Virus record (IMG/VR): IMGVR_UViG_3300025860_001451 | Coordinates: 1 to 64,000 of that record | DNA length: 64,000 nucleotides | Reading direction: 5' to 3' (one strand) | Origin: a virus | In this document: piece after piece, positions 51,159-59,060 of the stretch | Layout: every line of letters begins with the position of its first letter | How positions within the stretch are numbered: position 1 is the first letter of the stretch | Translations under genes and position numbers: made by a program | Notes under the pieces: model-generated | The model's database searches: none | The model's input: the letters and a program-made list of their open reading frames with translations, nothing else | Told to the model about the DNA's origin: nothing

Positions 51159-52012
51159 AAAACACTCTCATCCCTTATCATCACTATTTCTACACCATAT
51201 TTAAAGAAATCTATTAAATAATGGTCTACAATCATTTCATTAAACAACACCGTCTTTCCATCTTTCGTTGTCTTATGTTTCATATTTGAAATCACAGGAA
51301 GCCTCATAAAATAAAAGCCCTTAACCTTACCTGCCCAAAATCCATTTTTATCTAAAGATGGATAAAGAAGAGATAATGAATTTTTTCTAAAAACAGAACC
51401 AATCTTATCTCCTTTTGATTTCAGCTTAAAACTCAACTCATTTTGCTCTTTAAAAATATTTCCATGTTCTTCTTTTGAGTAGCCTTGTATTTCCTCATTT
51501 ATATAAATAGACATGTAAGGGGAAAAGTAATTAAGGCCATCCAAAATCCAACCTCTAGATATTTTTTCGTCAGAATTATAACCGAACTTTTCGCAGATAT
51601 AATCCTTTAGAGAATTCAGTGTAATGTTTTCAACAGGAAAGGTTTTTAAGCCAAGGTTTTTGACAGCTATTTTTTTAGCTACTTTAGATTCTATTTTGTT
51701 TTCATTCGTCTCGCTTATAGAATTCAAAAGCTCTTTGGATCCTCTATACAAATTAGACAAGTAACAAAAAACATCATCCTTATGCTTGACTCCCAGACAC
51801 AAATTAATATTATATATACCTCTGTAATCAGAAAAATCCTTTATTGGTACAGATGTATTTTCAAAAGAAGAGTTTCCATAAATATTCTTACCAAGCTCGA
51901 CGTCCAACGATTCGCTTTTAAAATCTCTTATGTCATCAAGAATTCTTTGCGTAGAATTAATATATTTTTCTTCTTCTATATATTGAGAAAATATTATTTT
52001 GTTTTGTTTCAT
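51155..52012 (-). CDS. Unknown protein inserted inside split J
   Basis: This 285-residue protein is not recognised. It is mostly alpha/beta, with helical N-terminus (EEEKYINSTQRILDDIRDF), a middle SLYRGSKELLNSI-type segment and a C-terminal FNEMIVDHYLIDFFKYGVEIVMI. No endonuclease motif (LAGLIDADG, GIY-YIG, HNH) and no transposase motif is seen. It lies between the two parts of the J homologue, overlapping the second by four bases. It may be a tail tip component. Confidence 0.75.
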   Translation of the reverse strand: MKQNKIIFSQYIEEEKYINSTQRILDDIRDFKSESLDVELGKNIYGNSSFENTSVPIKDFSDYRGIYNINLCLGVKHKDDVFCYLSNLYRGSKELLNSISETNENKIESKVAKKIAVKNLGLKTFPVENITLNSLKDYICEKFGYNSDEKISRGWILDGLNYFSPYMSIYINEEIQGYSKEEHGNIFKEQNELSFKLKSKGDKIGSVFRKNSLSLLYPSLDKNGFWAGKVKGFYFMRLPVISNMKHKTTKDGKTVLFNEMIVDHYLIDFFKYGVEIVMIRDESVL

Positions 52013-52021
52013 TCTTTGAAT

Positions 52022-52153
52022 TTATTTTTCAGAAGATAAATCATTAAGCTTCATATTGGTATGAAGTATTTTCATTATAGCTTCTCTCAAACATAAGCCA
52101 ATAAGATTTTTACGAACAGGCTTGAGTTGTTTTATTTTTGTGTTTTTTTCCAT
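52022..52153 (-). CDS. Small protein, 43 residues, inside split J
   Basis: A short frame starts at an ATG eight bases after the stop of the J N-terminal gene and ends nine bases before the 285-residue gene. It is basic (MEKNTKIKQLKPVRKN) with a helix-like LREAIMKILH. The tight spacing supports expression, but a frame this short could still be chance. Confidence 0.45.
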   Translation of the reverse strand: MEKNTKIKQLKPVRKNLIGLCLREAIMKILHTNMKLNDLSSEK

Positions 52154-52161
52154 TTATTTTT

Positions 52162-52425
52162 TTAAGTAAGTGTTCTTGTCTCCTGTACAGCGACCCCATT
52201 TAAATAAACCCCTTGTAAAATATCGCCCCCCTCAACAACTATCCCTAATTTATTACAAATACCCTCTATCGGGCCCTCGCAAAGTACGTCTAGGCATTCT
52301 GCGTTAGAATAAGAAGACAAGTGGTTATACTGACCTAATTTAGGAGGAGTTAACTGCGGGGGCTTTGGTTTCGGTGGTCCACCACCAGCTCCAGCCACCA
52401 TTTGCTTTTTTTGTAAATGTTTCAT
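52162..52425 (-). CDS. J protein N-terminal fragment, as separate gene
   Basis: This 87-residue protein matches the start of lambda J: a Gly/Pro-rich lead, PPKLGQYNHLSSYSNAECLD, VLCEGPIEGI and VYLNGVAVQETR. Lambda J has SEGPIEGP and VLLNSTPVLD at the same point. The gene then stops. The continuation, with NATAKYNW and then VRF, lies 1 kb downstream. The break falls exactly in the loop after VLLN. Confidence 0.8.
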   Translation of the reverse strand: MKHLQKKQMVAGAGGGPPKPKPPQLTPPKLGQYNHLSSYSNAECLDVLCEGPIEGICNKLGIVVEGGDILQGVYLNGVAVQETRTLT

Positions 52426-52445
52426 ATTTTTATTGTAATTTATAA

Positions 52446-53027
52446 CTACAAGACGCTTGAAGAACCGTTGGGGCCATCATCATTCAACTCCATTGGTTTG
52501 TATGATTGAGGGAAGTTTTTTGTAGTATATTGTACGGTATAAGTTCCTACCTTCAATCTACCATAGCCCAGCGGGACACCAGATCCCTGAGTAGCGATAT
52601 TAGCTTTGTTTGAAAAGGAAAAAGACTGGTCTATAGCTCTGGTTGAAGCCTCTACAGTTGGGGGTTCTGGTTCTTTTGGGGCTAACAGGAGCATTAACCC
52701 ATAAGATATTGCTGCTACCACAACAGCTATGGCCACTTGAGTGGCTATATAAGCTATTGTACCCCAACCACTACCCATTATAATGGGTAATATATCTATA
52801 TTTTTTGGAGTTTTTTGTAAATCAGATTCAGTTAGTTGTTTTAAATCTACACCATCAACAATTATAGTATAAATAAAACCCTGCTCATGTAAATTTTTTA
52901 TTCTTTTTAAAAATCCTTTTTTATTTGAGTTTATAGCATGTAAAGCTTCCTTGGGTTTAGATATTCCATATTCAAAATACTCACCAAATTCCAACGCCAA
53001 TATGCCGTGTAATCTTATCGTTGTCAT
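52446..53027 (-). CDS. I: Tail assembly protein I
   Basis: This 193-residue protein matches lambda I by layout: an N-terminal ubiquitin-like domain (IRLHGILALEFG, SKPKEALHAI), a hydrophobic membrane-like segment near residues 88-115 (YIATQVAIAVVVAAISYGLML), and the conserved VPLGYGRLKVGT near 150. It lies between K and the J fragment, as in lambda. Confidence 0.82.
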   Translation of the reverse strand: MTTIRLHGILALEFGEYFEYGISKPKEALHAINSNKKGFLKRIKNLHEQGFIYTIIVDGVDLKQLTESDLQKTPKNIDILPIIMGSGWGTIAYIATQVAIAVVVAAISYGLMLLLAPKEPEPPTVEASTRAIDQSFSFSNKANIATQGSGVPLGYGRLKVGTYTVQYTTKNFPQSYKPMELNDDGPNGSSSVL

Positions 53028-53452
53028 ATATTATTTTTTATATCTTCTATTAAATCTTTTTCAAATTCCAGATTACTAGGAACATAAAAACCAATCTTAT
53101 CTGTTATTACAGAATAAATCATAAACGGCACACAGCAGTTTTCTGAAATAAGTATGTCATACTCGGAAGGTTTTTCATCAATATCTATATGACTATGATA
53201 TACAGATATTAATTTATTTTTATCTTTAAAAGACAAGTAATCCAAAGGGTCAACTAAAAACTCTTCGCGTGGGTTAGTCGATATATTTTTTGCATTTTGA
53301 ACAATGTACCTATTGTTTTTTATACCCACGAATCCGCAACTCTCTAAAAACTTATTATTCAAACAGTTTTTCCTTACCGTCTCAAAAACTTCTTCCACGT
53401 TGTCGCATAAATCTTCTTCGTAAACTTCTTTTATTTTTTTTAAATTTTTCAT
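53024..53452 (-). CDS. K: Tail tip protein K, JAMM metalloprotease only
   Basis: This 142-residue protein has the JAMM/MPN signature ESCGFVGI, then YHSHIDIDEKPSEYDI (HxH, S and D ligands). In lambda K the JAMM domain is followed by an NlpC/P60 domain, which is absent here. It may process tail or host proteins during tail tip assembly. ATGA overlaps join it to L and I. Confidence 0.82.
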   Translation of the reverse strand: MKNLKKIKEVYEEDLCDNVEEVFETVRKNCLNNKFLESCGFVGIKNNRYIVQNAKNISTNPREEFLVDPLDYLSFKDKNKLISVYHSHIDIDEKPSEYDILISENCCVPFMIYSVITDKIGFYVPSNLEFEKDLIEDIKNNI

Positions 53453-54465
53453 ACTGTTCTTTTGAATTGAAATCCGTCGGTCCCAGGGAAACCACCAAAC
53501 GGTAACGCAACCTTGTCATCGTTAAAATCTCTAAAGTGTTCCTGGCAAGATTCTATAGATTTATTGCAACCATCTAGCTGCCAAAAATCTGGGTTTTCTC
53601 TTGGTAGTCTATTTATATTATTATCTCTTCTTGAAACGTAAACTTCTACATGAATGTCATCAGCTCCAGTGATAACTGATCCCTCATAATTTGTGGTACC
53701 AATGTTTTTGCTTCGTCCGTAATGCAGCAATCTAACTGTATCGCCCTTAGAATAGGACTGATTATAATCAAAAAGAATACCTGGGTCAGTGCTTTGATTA
53801 ATAACAACTCCATTTTCATCTGTAAAAGGTAAACCCGACTCTGTATTTATCGCCCTTTGAGAATACCTACACCCTGGGCCCCTATAAGTCCAACTGCAAT
53901 ACTTTGACATTATTCTCCTTCCATTCAAATATATAGTATCCATATCTAACGGAGAAGTTAATTCAAGCAACACAGAATATTTATTTTCTTGAATTTTTCT
54001 CGAAACTAAAAATCTCTGGTTTGAAATTTGAGCAGAGCTGTCAGCTTCTCCCCAAGGATTTTCAAGACCCTCAAAATTAGCATCATCCAAAAACCTAACA
54101 AATGTTTTTTGCCTGTATATAACAGCCGCCCTTAGATCGTTATACTGCTTCATTATGTCTGAAATAATATAATCAGGATTGGCTACTGTTAGTTTAGGCC
54201 TATTCAGACCAGCTGTCACCGAGGATTCGTTATCTTCTATTTCCAACGCCAACGGGGCGTACAACCTGCCCTGCCACCATATACTGCCTCCAAAAAGAGA
54301 CCCACTATGAAAATAATAAACACCAGCAGTACTAGGCAGCTCACCATTAGTACCTTCTTTTAAATAAATTTCTCCCTGAGATTTCAAAGTGAAAAATTCA
54401 ATCATTGCCGTTGGTTCCAACGACATTAATTCTTGAGACACCTTTTCCGAGAAACCTTCAGCCAT
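53449..54465 (-). CDS. L: Minor tail protein L, four-cysteine type
   Basis: This 338-residue protein resembles lambda L: a N-terminal domain with FTLKSQGEIYLKEG, a middle with NPDYIISDIMK, and four C-terminal-half cysteines (SKYC, GPGC near 190-203; DGCN, ESCQ near 297-309) that in lambda L bind an iron-sulfur cluster. It is the first gene of the tail tip operon. The upstream region is A/T-rich with no Shine-Dalgarno; a TAAATA lies six bases before the ATG, without a clear -35. Confidence 0.85.
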   Translation of the reverse strand: MAEGFSEKVSQELMSLEPTAMIEFFTLKSQGEIYLKEGTNGELPSTAGVYYFHSGSLFGGSIWWQGRLYAPLALEIEDNESSVTAGLNRPKLTVANPDYIISDIMKQYNDLRAAVIYRQKTFVRFLDDANFEGLENPWGEADSSAQISNQRFLVSRKIQENKYSVLLELTSPLDMDTIYLNGRRIMSKYCSWTYRGPGCRYSQRAINTESGLPFTDENGVVINQSTDPGILFDYNQSYSKGDTVRLLHYGRSKNIGTTNYEGSVITGADDIHVEVYVSRRDNNINRLPRENPDFWQLDGCNKSIESCQEHFRDFNDDKVALPFGGFPGTDGFQFKRTV

Positions 54466-54531
54466 AACAATTATTTACACATTTACTAATGTTTTATGAT
54501 ATTAAAAAAAAATAAATAGCAATAAAAAAAA

Positions 54532-54562
54532 TTGACATTATATACTCAAGCTATACTATAAT
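54532..54562 (+). promoter_or_regulatory. Sigma70-like promoter with short palindrome
   Basis: TTGACA (54532-54537) and TATAAT (54557-54562) have a 19-base spacer. The -10 region lies in the dyad-like CTATACTATAATATAG. The mRNA leader would be about 28-30 bases. This is the only plus-strand promoter seen for the small-gene and fibre region up to 60495. Confidence 0.6.
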
Positions 54563-54597
54563 ATAGTAAAAGCAACAAGCTTCTTTTCTTTAAAAAA

Positions 54598-54795
54598 ATG
54601 AAAAATATAATTTATAGGGTATACAATTCGAAAAACAAATACCAAGCAAGCTATTCGTCAAAACTAAAAGGATCTAAAGAATGGGCCATTTCTTGTGCGG
54701 ACCTTACAAAAGGTAAGGTTTATGAGGTTAATATTGTTGATAGAGGCCTTTCTGAATCTTCTAAGTTAATATATTCAAGCGAAAATGCCAATTAA
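54598..54795 (+). CDS. Small protein, 65 residues
   Basis: The first gene after the promoter. It is basic and beta-like (NIIYRVYNSKNKYQASYSSK, KGKVYEVNIVDR). It overlaps the next gene by 11 bases. No family recognised. Confidence 0.65.
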   Translation: MKNIIYRVYNSKNKYQASYSSKLKGSKEWAISCADLTKGKVYEVNIVDRGLSESSKLIYSSENAN

Positions 54796-55300
54796 ACAAA
54801 TAGATTTAAACGATTCAGACTTTAATAATTGCTTGATGTCTTTTTTTTATCTGTCGAATCCATACGACTTAAAAAAAGGCTCCTCTTTATCCTCTATAGA
54901 AGCATCTAAGAGGGTTCTGTTTGATGATATTGGCCATTTTGATTTTGGCATATGTCATTACGAAAATGACGGAACACCCAGCCTTTATTCTTTTTTCTCT
55001 ATCGGCGAAAGAGGGGAGTCAATTTATTTAAATTATATTTTCCCAAATACAAATTTTCCTCCTAATAGAAACATTAAAAAGTATAAAATAGCTTTTTGTA
55101 AGTCATTTTTATATATATATGAAAAGACTGGCTTATCTCTGGTAAAAGCCGATATAAGAAGAAAAAATAGAGTAAGTTCTTTCATTAAACTTATAGACAG
55201 GTTCCTTCCTCCAGTCGATTTATTTAAAGATGAAAACGGAGAAATGTCAATCGTTAGGATAGAAAAAGAAAAAGTTTTAGATTTTTATGAAAAAATGTGA
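54785..55300 (+). CDS. Possible GNAT-like protein
   Basis: This 171-residue protein has strands (IYLNYIFPNTNFPPN), then a long helix (YKIAFCKSFLYIYEKTG) and RRKNRVSSFIKLIDRF, a layout seen in some GNAT enzymes. Without a clear acetyl-CoA motif the assignment is weak. It overlaps both neighbours. Confidence 0.5.
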   Translation: MPIKQIDLNDSDFNNCLMSFFYLSNPYDLKKGSSLSSIEASKRVLFDDIGHFDFGICHYENDGTPSLYSFFSIGERGESIYLNYIFPNTNFPPNRNIKKYKIAFCKSFLYIYEKTGLSLVKADIRRKNRVSSFIKLIDRFLPPVDLFKDENGEMSIVRIEKEKVLDFYEKM

Positions 55301-55535
55301 ATTTAAAGTTATGGGGACAAACTCCGCTACAAAACATCTTGATGGTCAGATCCTAAACTTTGGTTATATTGATTTTTCTGGAAAAAAAAGAGTCTTTCAG
55401 GTTGAATTTAATAATAACGGCTATTTGCTGGATATAAAATCCGTTACTTTTGACCCTGATGGAGTTTTCATTACCGCATTTCTTTCCGACGAAAAGAAAA
55501 ATGTTGGGAGAGTTGTCATGAAATATTTGCCATAA
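55287..55535 (+). CDS. Small protein, 82 residues
   Basis: It overlaps the preceding gene by 14 bases. Strands such as LDIKSVTFDPDGVFITAFL suggest a small beta protein. No family recognised; a virion-associated role is possible from position. Confidence 0.6.
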   Translation: MKKCEFKVMGTNSATKHLDGQILNFGYIDFSGKKRVFQVEFNNNGYLLDIKSVTFDPDGVFITAFLSDEKKNVGRVVMKYLP

Positions 55536-55560
55536 TAATGTTTTTTGTGTATGTATTGTT

Positions 55561-55812
55561 ATGTCAACATCAACACAATCAAGTCTTTTAAAGCAAGTAG
55601 GACACTACGGAGGAGAAAGAGTCGGGATCGGTACCCACACTGGTAAATTCATGGCTATTCACGCCCTTGATGACTGCACTATCGGTGCTGGCACGGTAGG
55701 CAGTATATCTAATTTTGCTGGTGCAGCTATAGCTCTTGGCGATGTTATCGTTGGAGAGTGGTCCGCTATTGAACTTACCGCTGGAGACGCAATCATCTAT
55801 TATACCGACTAA
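55561..55812 (+). CDS. Small virion-like beta protein
   Basis: This 83-residue protein is rich in Gly, Ala and small residues with alternating hydrophobics (AIHALDDCTIGAGTVGSISNFAGAAIALGDVI), the style of small phage head or tail decoration proteins. It ends in a tyrosine pair. Its upstream region has no Shine-Dalgarno. Confidence 0.6.
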   Translation: MSTSTQSSLLKQVGHYGGERVGIGTHTGKFMAIHALDDCTIGAGTVGSISNFAGAAIALGDVIVGEWSAIELTAGDAIIYYTD

Positions 55813-55814
55813 TA

Positions 55815-56009
55815 ATGAAACTTCTTCGCATAGCTGGCAACGCACTTCTGAATGGAGCTTTACGCAACAAAGCCATAATAGGTTGTTGCAATGTATTTTG
55901 GAAGGATTCTTTTTTATGGGATGATCTTTGCTTTTGGAAAGAGCCAGATTGTGAAGGTGGCATTTGGGTTAATAGCGAAATCTGGGAAAACGAATGCCCT
56001 TGGACTTAA
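55815..56009 (+). CDS. Trp/Cys-rich small protein
   Basis: This 64-residue protein starts two bases after the previous stop (TAATAATG). It has seven Trp and five Cys, clustered in its second half (NVFWKDSFLWDDLCFWKE). Such composition suggests a tail or fibre tip part. I do not recognise it. Confidence 0.6.
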   Translation: MKLLRIAGNALLNGALRNKAIIGCCNVFWKDSFLWDDLCFWKEPDCEGGIWVNSEIWENECPWT

Positions 56010-56024
56010 TTTCAAACAATAAAC

Positions 56025-56318
56025 ATGAGCCTACTAAATGAAACACCAAAACAAATCACTGAAGCTCAGAAAAAAGCATCAAGGATTAGATATATAAACT
56101 TAGCAATAATAAAAGAAATAACAAGAGTCTGGAACGAAAGCAACGATTTAATATGGAAAGATCAAAACCCCCAAAACATTCTTGATGAGTTGGGAGAAGA
56201 TGTAGATGAAATTTTAGAAATAGATGAAGAAATACTAAACTTACTCTCAAACATATTAGGAGGTCGTCGGCAATCAGAACTTGATTCTATTTTAGCCAAG
56301 AAATCTCAAAGACAATAA
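56025..56318 (+). CDS. Small helical protein
   Basis: This 97-residue acidic protein is helical (ITEAQKKASRIRYINLAIIKEI; DVDEILEIDEEILNLLSN) and ends with basic residues. In similar fibre clusters such proteins often help assemble fibres, but no match is recognised. Confidence 0.6.
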   Translation: MSLLNETPKQITEAQKKASRIRYINLAIIKEITRVWNESNDLIWKDQNPQNILDELGEDVDEILEIDEEILNLLSNILGGRRQSELDSILAKKSQRQ

Positions 56319-56330
56319 AAATTTAATAAC

Positions 56331-56759
56331 ATGTCCCAAAATCAAATAGTAATCACAAGCGGAGTAACCACTCATGAGAATGTGTTGGATGGTATGAACT
56401 CTAATTTTTCGGATGCAGAAACAAGAACCTCTTCTTTGGAGGATAAAACCTTACAACAATCAATAAGTTCTTCAGCTGGTTCACTTGCTTTTGATACATC
56501 CCTTGGAGGTAATGCTACAACCACCCTCACCGAGGACGTAACTACCTTTTCCATTACAAACGCTGCGTCTGGAGATTCTGGCTTGATTCTTTTCGAGCAA
56601 GACAACACAGCTGGCTGGACATTCACTAGCACATATGACGTTCTTGCTGGCGATCTCGCAGATATAGCTTCGATTACAGCCTCTGGCATTGGAGCGGCTT
56701 CTGTTGGTTGGTATCACGACGGTACAGATAATTATCTTTATGTTAGCGAAGCAACCTAA
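56331..56759 (+). CDS. Tail fibre-like protein, 142 residues
   Basis: The N-terminus resembles fibre base regions (ITSGVTTHENVLDGMNSNF). It continues with TFSITNAASGDSGLILFEQDN and a typical fibre end (VGWYHDGTDNYLYV). Likely a virion surface protein. Confidence 0.65.
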   Translation: MSQNQIVITSGVTTHENVLDGMNSNFSDAETRTSSLEDKTLQQSISSSAGSLAFDTSLGGNATTTLTEDVTTFSITNAASGDSGLILFEQDNTAGWTFTSTYDVLAGDLADIASITASGIGAASVGWYHDGTDNYLYVSEAT

Positions 56760-56771
56760 ACACTTTTTAAA

Positions 56772-57236
56772 ATGAAAACTTATCAACTAATAAACCTTAG
56801 CCCTCTTAAACTCCGCTACAAGAGTTTAAATGGTCTGCCGTCATCCATTACCCGTGAAGCTGCGGCCCCGCAAACACCAGATGGTTACAAATACGTTGAA
56901 AACCTTACCGTCCCAAACGATGCTCCAGAAGGTCAGCGTTACGTTAGAGAACTTACTGCTGATTCTTATGGTTGGAAGCTTGAGGATGTTCCCGTTCAAG
57001 TAATTAACGAGGTAACAAACTATCAGATCAAACAAGCCCTCAACACGGTCCCTGCTGATCGTGCTGCTGTAGATGCTTTTGTTGCTGGCAGTGGCGACCA
57101 AAATGTTATTGATGGTTGGGCTCATGCTGCTGTATTCAAAAGAGACAATGCATTATTTCTTGGTGCTGTTGCTTATCTTGGTTGGACTCAAGAAAAAGTA
57201 GACGGTTATATTGAGCTTGCTGCGACCTTCGATTAA
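56772..57236 (+). CDS. Fibre cluster protein, 154 residues
   Basis: An alpha/beta protein with a short N-terminal strand, KYVENLTVPNDAPEGQRYV and a helix-rich C-terminus (INEVTNYQIKQALNTVPADR). No family recognised; it lies in the fibre cluster and may support assembly. Confidence 0.6.
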   Translation: MKTYQLINLSPLKLRYKSLNGLPSSITREAAAPQTPDGYKYVENLTVPNDAPEGQRYVRELTADSYGWKLEDVPVQVINEVTNYQIKQALNTVPADRAAVDAFVAGSGDQNVIDGWAHAAVFKRDNALFLGAVAYLGWTQEKVDGYIELAATFD

Positions 57237-57257
57237 TAAATTTAAAAATAAAAAATA

Positions 57258-57848
57258 ATGGCACTAAATCCTTTCATACCCGCAAGTGAATCGACTCACT
57301 TGACATTCCGCAACAATTATAATGCCAATATATTAGAGATCGAATCTCGTATATCTGGTCTTGAGGCGGCTCCACCAAGTCACACCCATGCAGTAACAGA
57401 TATTGATTCTACGACAGCTGTAAGCGGTTACGTTATCACTGCAGATGGCGGTGGAAACGCAACCTGGGAAGAAGCTCAAGGCGGTGGAGGTGCCGCTAAT
57501 TTTAGCGTTGTCACGGTAGACACCCCAACTTATACACAAATCCCACAGCACACACATCACCTTTACGATGACACAGATCTTGGTGGTGGTAGTGGTAGTG
57601 GTAGTGGTAGTGGTAGTGGTGGCGGCGGAGCTTGTATAGTAGTTGATCTTCTCGACCCGACATTACATGAGGCGGTTACAACACATAAGAAGATCGGTGA
57701 TTCGTGCGATGTTCTGCTTCTTCCTCCTAGTGGTTGCACTATTGACGGTGTTGTAAGTGATGGTCTTGTAAGCGGTTATACCTTAACATCTCAAAACGAA
57801 GCTATCTCTATATTCAGTGATGGAGTATCTGGTTACTATATAGAATAA
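57258..57848 (+). CDS. Tail fibre with HTH motif and Gly-Ser linker
   Basis: This 196-residue protein has a coiled start (LEIESRISGLE), SHTHAVTDI (a fibre motif in which His pairs bind metal ions in trimers), and a long Gly-Ser linker of hexanucleotide repeats. A C-terminal beta region follows the GGGGACIVVD segment. It overlaps the next fibre gene by one base. Confidence 0.75.
   Translation: MALNPFIPASESTHLTFRNNYNANILEIESRISGLEAAPPSHTHAVTDIDSTTAVSGYVITADGGGNATWEEAQGGGGAANFSVVTVDTPTYTQIPQHTHHLYDDTDLGGGSGSGSGSGSGGGGACIVVDLLDPTLHEAVTTHKKIGDSCDVLLLPPSGCTIDGVVSDGLVSGYTLTSQNEAISIFSDGVSGYYIE
57588..57617 (+). repeat. Hexanucleotide repeat GGTAGT x5
   Basis: Five copies of GGTAGT encode Gly-Ser pairs, flanked by further GGT and GGC codons (57582-57628). 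Copy number changes would keep the frame and alter linker length. Confidence 0.95.
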
Positions 57849-58474
57849 TGAGTCACACTGCAAAAACTCCTCCAACATCTAATGCAATTGCAGATCTTCC
57901 AGATGCGAAAGATGGCACTGTTGCTTATGATACTGCTGCGGGTAAGCCAGTAGCAAGAATAAATGGCGCATGGGAGAGTATTGCTGGTGGTGGTGGTGGT
58001 GGCACACCTACCGTTGTTTATGATGATGGTGCTGCTGTTGGTAATACAGACCAAATCCAAGGTGATATACCAGATAACTGGAAATCTACGGATTCAAGCT
58101 TAAAAGGATTAGTAATTGGCACAAGTTGCACAAGTATTGGGAGTAATGCTTTTTATTATTGCGCTGGCTTAACTGGTTCATTAGTCATTCCAGATAGTGT
58201 TACAACTATTGGACCAAATGCGTTTGCGCAAAGCGTTTTTGGTTCTGGTAGCATAACCAGTTTAACCATTGGAAGCGGCATTACGAGTATCGGGAGTGCT
58301 GCTTTTTATTATAACGCTAATATAACTAGAATAGAAATTTATGCTACAACTGCTCCTACGATTGGTAGTGATGCGTTTCTTAGCATCCCTTCTCCCGCAG
58401 AAATACACGTTCCAGCTGGAGCGACAGGCTATGCAGCGTCGTATGATGGTTTAACAGTAGTTTACGATCTATAA
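57848..58474 (+). CDS. LRR tail fibre, paralogue 1
   Basis: This 208-residue protein has a conserved fibre N-terminus (MSHTAKTPPTSN, GTVAYD) and a Gly-rich linker, then GDIPDNWKSTDSSLKGLVIG and LRR_5 repeats (SIGSNAFYYCAGLTGSLVIPD). It shares both parts with the genes at 59061 and 59779, and the LRR part with the giant adhesin. Confidence 0.8.
   Translation: MSHTAKTPPTSNAIADLPDAKDGTVAYDTAAGKPVARINGAWESIAGGGGGGTPTVVYDDGAAVGNTDQIQGDIPDNWKSTDSSLKGLVIGTSCTSIGSNAFYYCAGLTGSLVIPDSVTTIGPNAFAQSVFGSGSITSLTIGSGITSIGSAAFYYNANITRIEIYATTAPTIGSDAFLSIPSPAEIHVPAGATGYAASYDGLTVVYDL
58102..58162 (+). repeat. LRR coding segment shared by three fibre genes
   Basis: A ~61-bp segment starting AAAAGGATT is near-identical at 58102, 59312 and about 60027, covering the GLVIGTSC to AFYYC region. 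DNA-level similarity shows recent duplication or conversion. Confidence 0.85.
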
Positions 58475-58495
58475 AAATTTTAACTAAATAATAAT

Positions 58496-59059
58496 ATGAA
58501 ATACGCAATCACAGGCCCAAGAGGGGCAATCTTTAACATAGTAGAGGTAGAGCCAACAGAAGCTCCGCACTATAGCGAAATCTCTGATGCTGATGCAGCT
58601 ACAGTAGAAGCTAGTGAGGATAGATTCTTTATCATTGATGGTGTTCTACTGACACAAGAAGAAAGCTTCCAAAAGATGAGAAGAAGCTTTATTGATGAAA
58701 AAATAGACAACAGCTCCGATCTTGATGCGGGTAAAGAGATCCTTAGAGATCATTTCGCAGAAAGAAGATATGATTTTGAGATTGGAGGCATAGTTTGGAA
58801 CGGTCTTGACGTAAGAACTGATAGGTTTACAGTTGAGAGAATTTACCAAGCAAGATTCTTGGCAAAAGAAGATGCCGCATTTACTACAGAGTGGAAACTC
58901 GGCAATGGAACATTCATGACAATCGATGCCCCAACTATAATTGCTCTATCTGATGCCGTTACCACACACCTTAAAGATGCTTTCTTAAAAGAAAAAACAG
59001 TAAATACATCAATCGATGCCGCAACTACTGTCGCAGAATTAAAAGCCGTTCAATGGTAA
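58496..59059 (+). CDS. DUF4376-like tail fibre assembly protein
   Basis: This 187-residue protein ends with a DUF4376-like domain: RYDFEIGGIVWNGLDVRTDRFT, TTEWKLGNGTFMTIDAPTIIALSDAVTTHL. Such proteins serve as fibre chaperones or fibre bases in phages. The N-terminus is a short fibre-like region. It lies between two LRR fibre genes. Confidence 0.75.
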   Translation: MKYAITGPRGAIFNIVEVEPTEAPHYSEISDADAATVEASEDRFFIIDGVLLTQEESFQKMRRSFIDEKIDNSSDLDAGKEILRDHFAERRYDFEIGGIVWNGLDVRTDRFTVERIYQARFLAKEDAAFTTEWKLGNGTFMTIDAPTIIALSDAVTTHLKDAFLKEKTVNTSIDAATTVAELKAVQW

Positions 59060-59060
59060 T

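Noticed and set aside
51155-52161. Intron or homing endonuclease inside J
   Set aside because: The first J part ends in a normal stop and the inner genes have no LAGLIDADG, GIY-YIG or HNH motif. I see no intron core either.
54466-54597. T4-type late promoter TATAAATA before the tail tip operon
   Set aside because: Only a partial TGTAAATA match six bases from the ATG; one copy is not enough to claim a late promoter.
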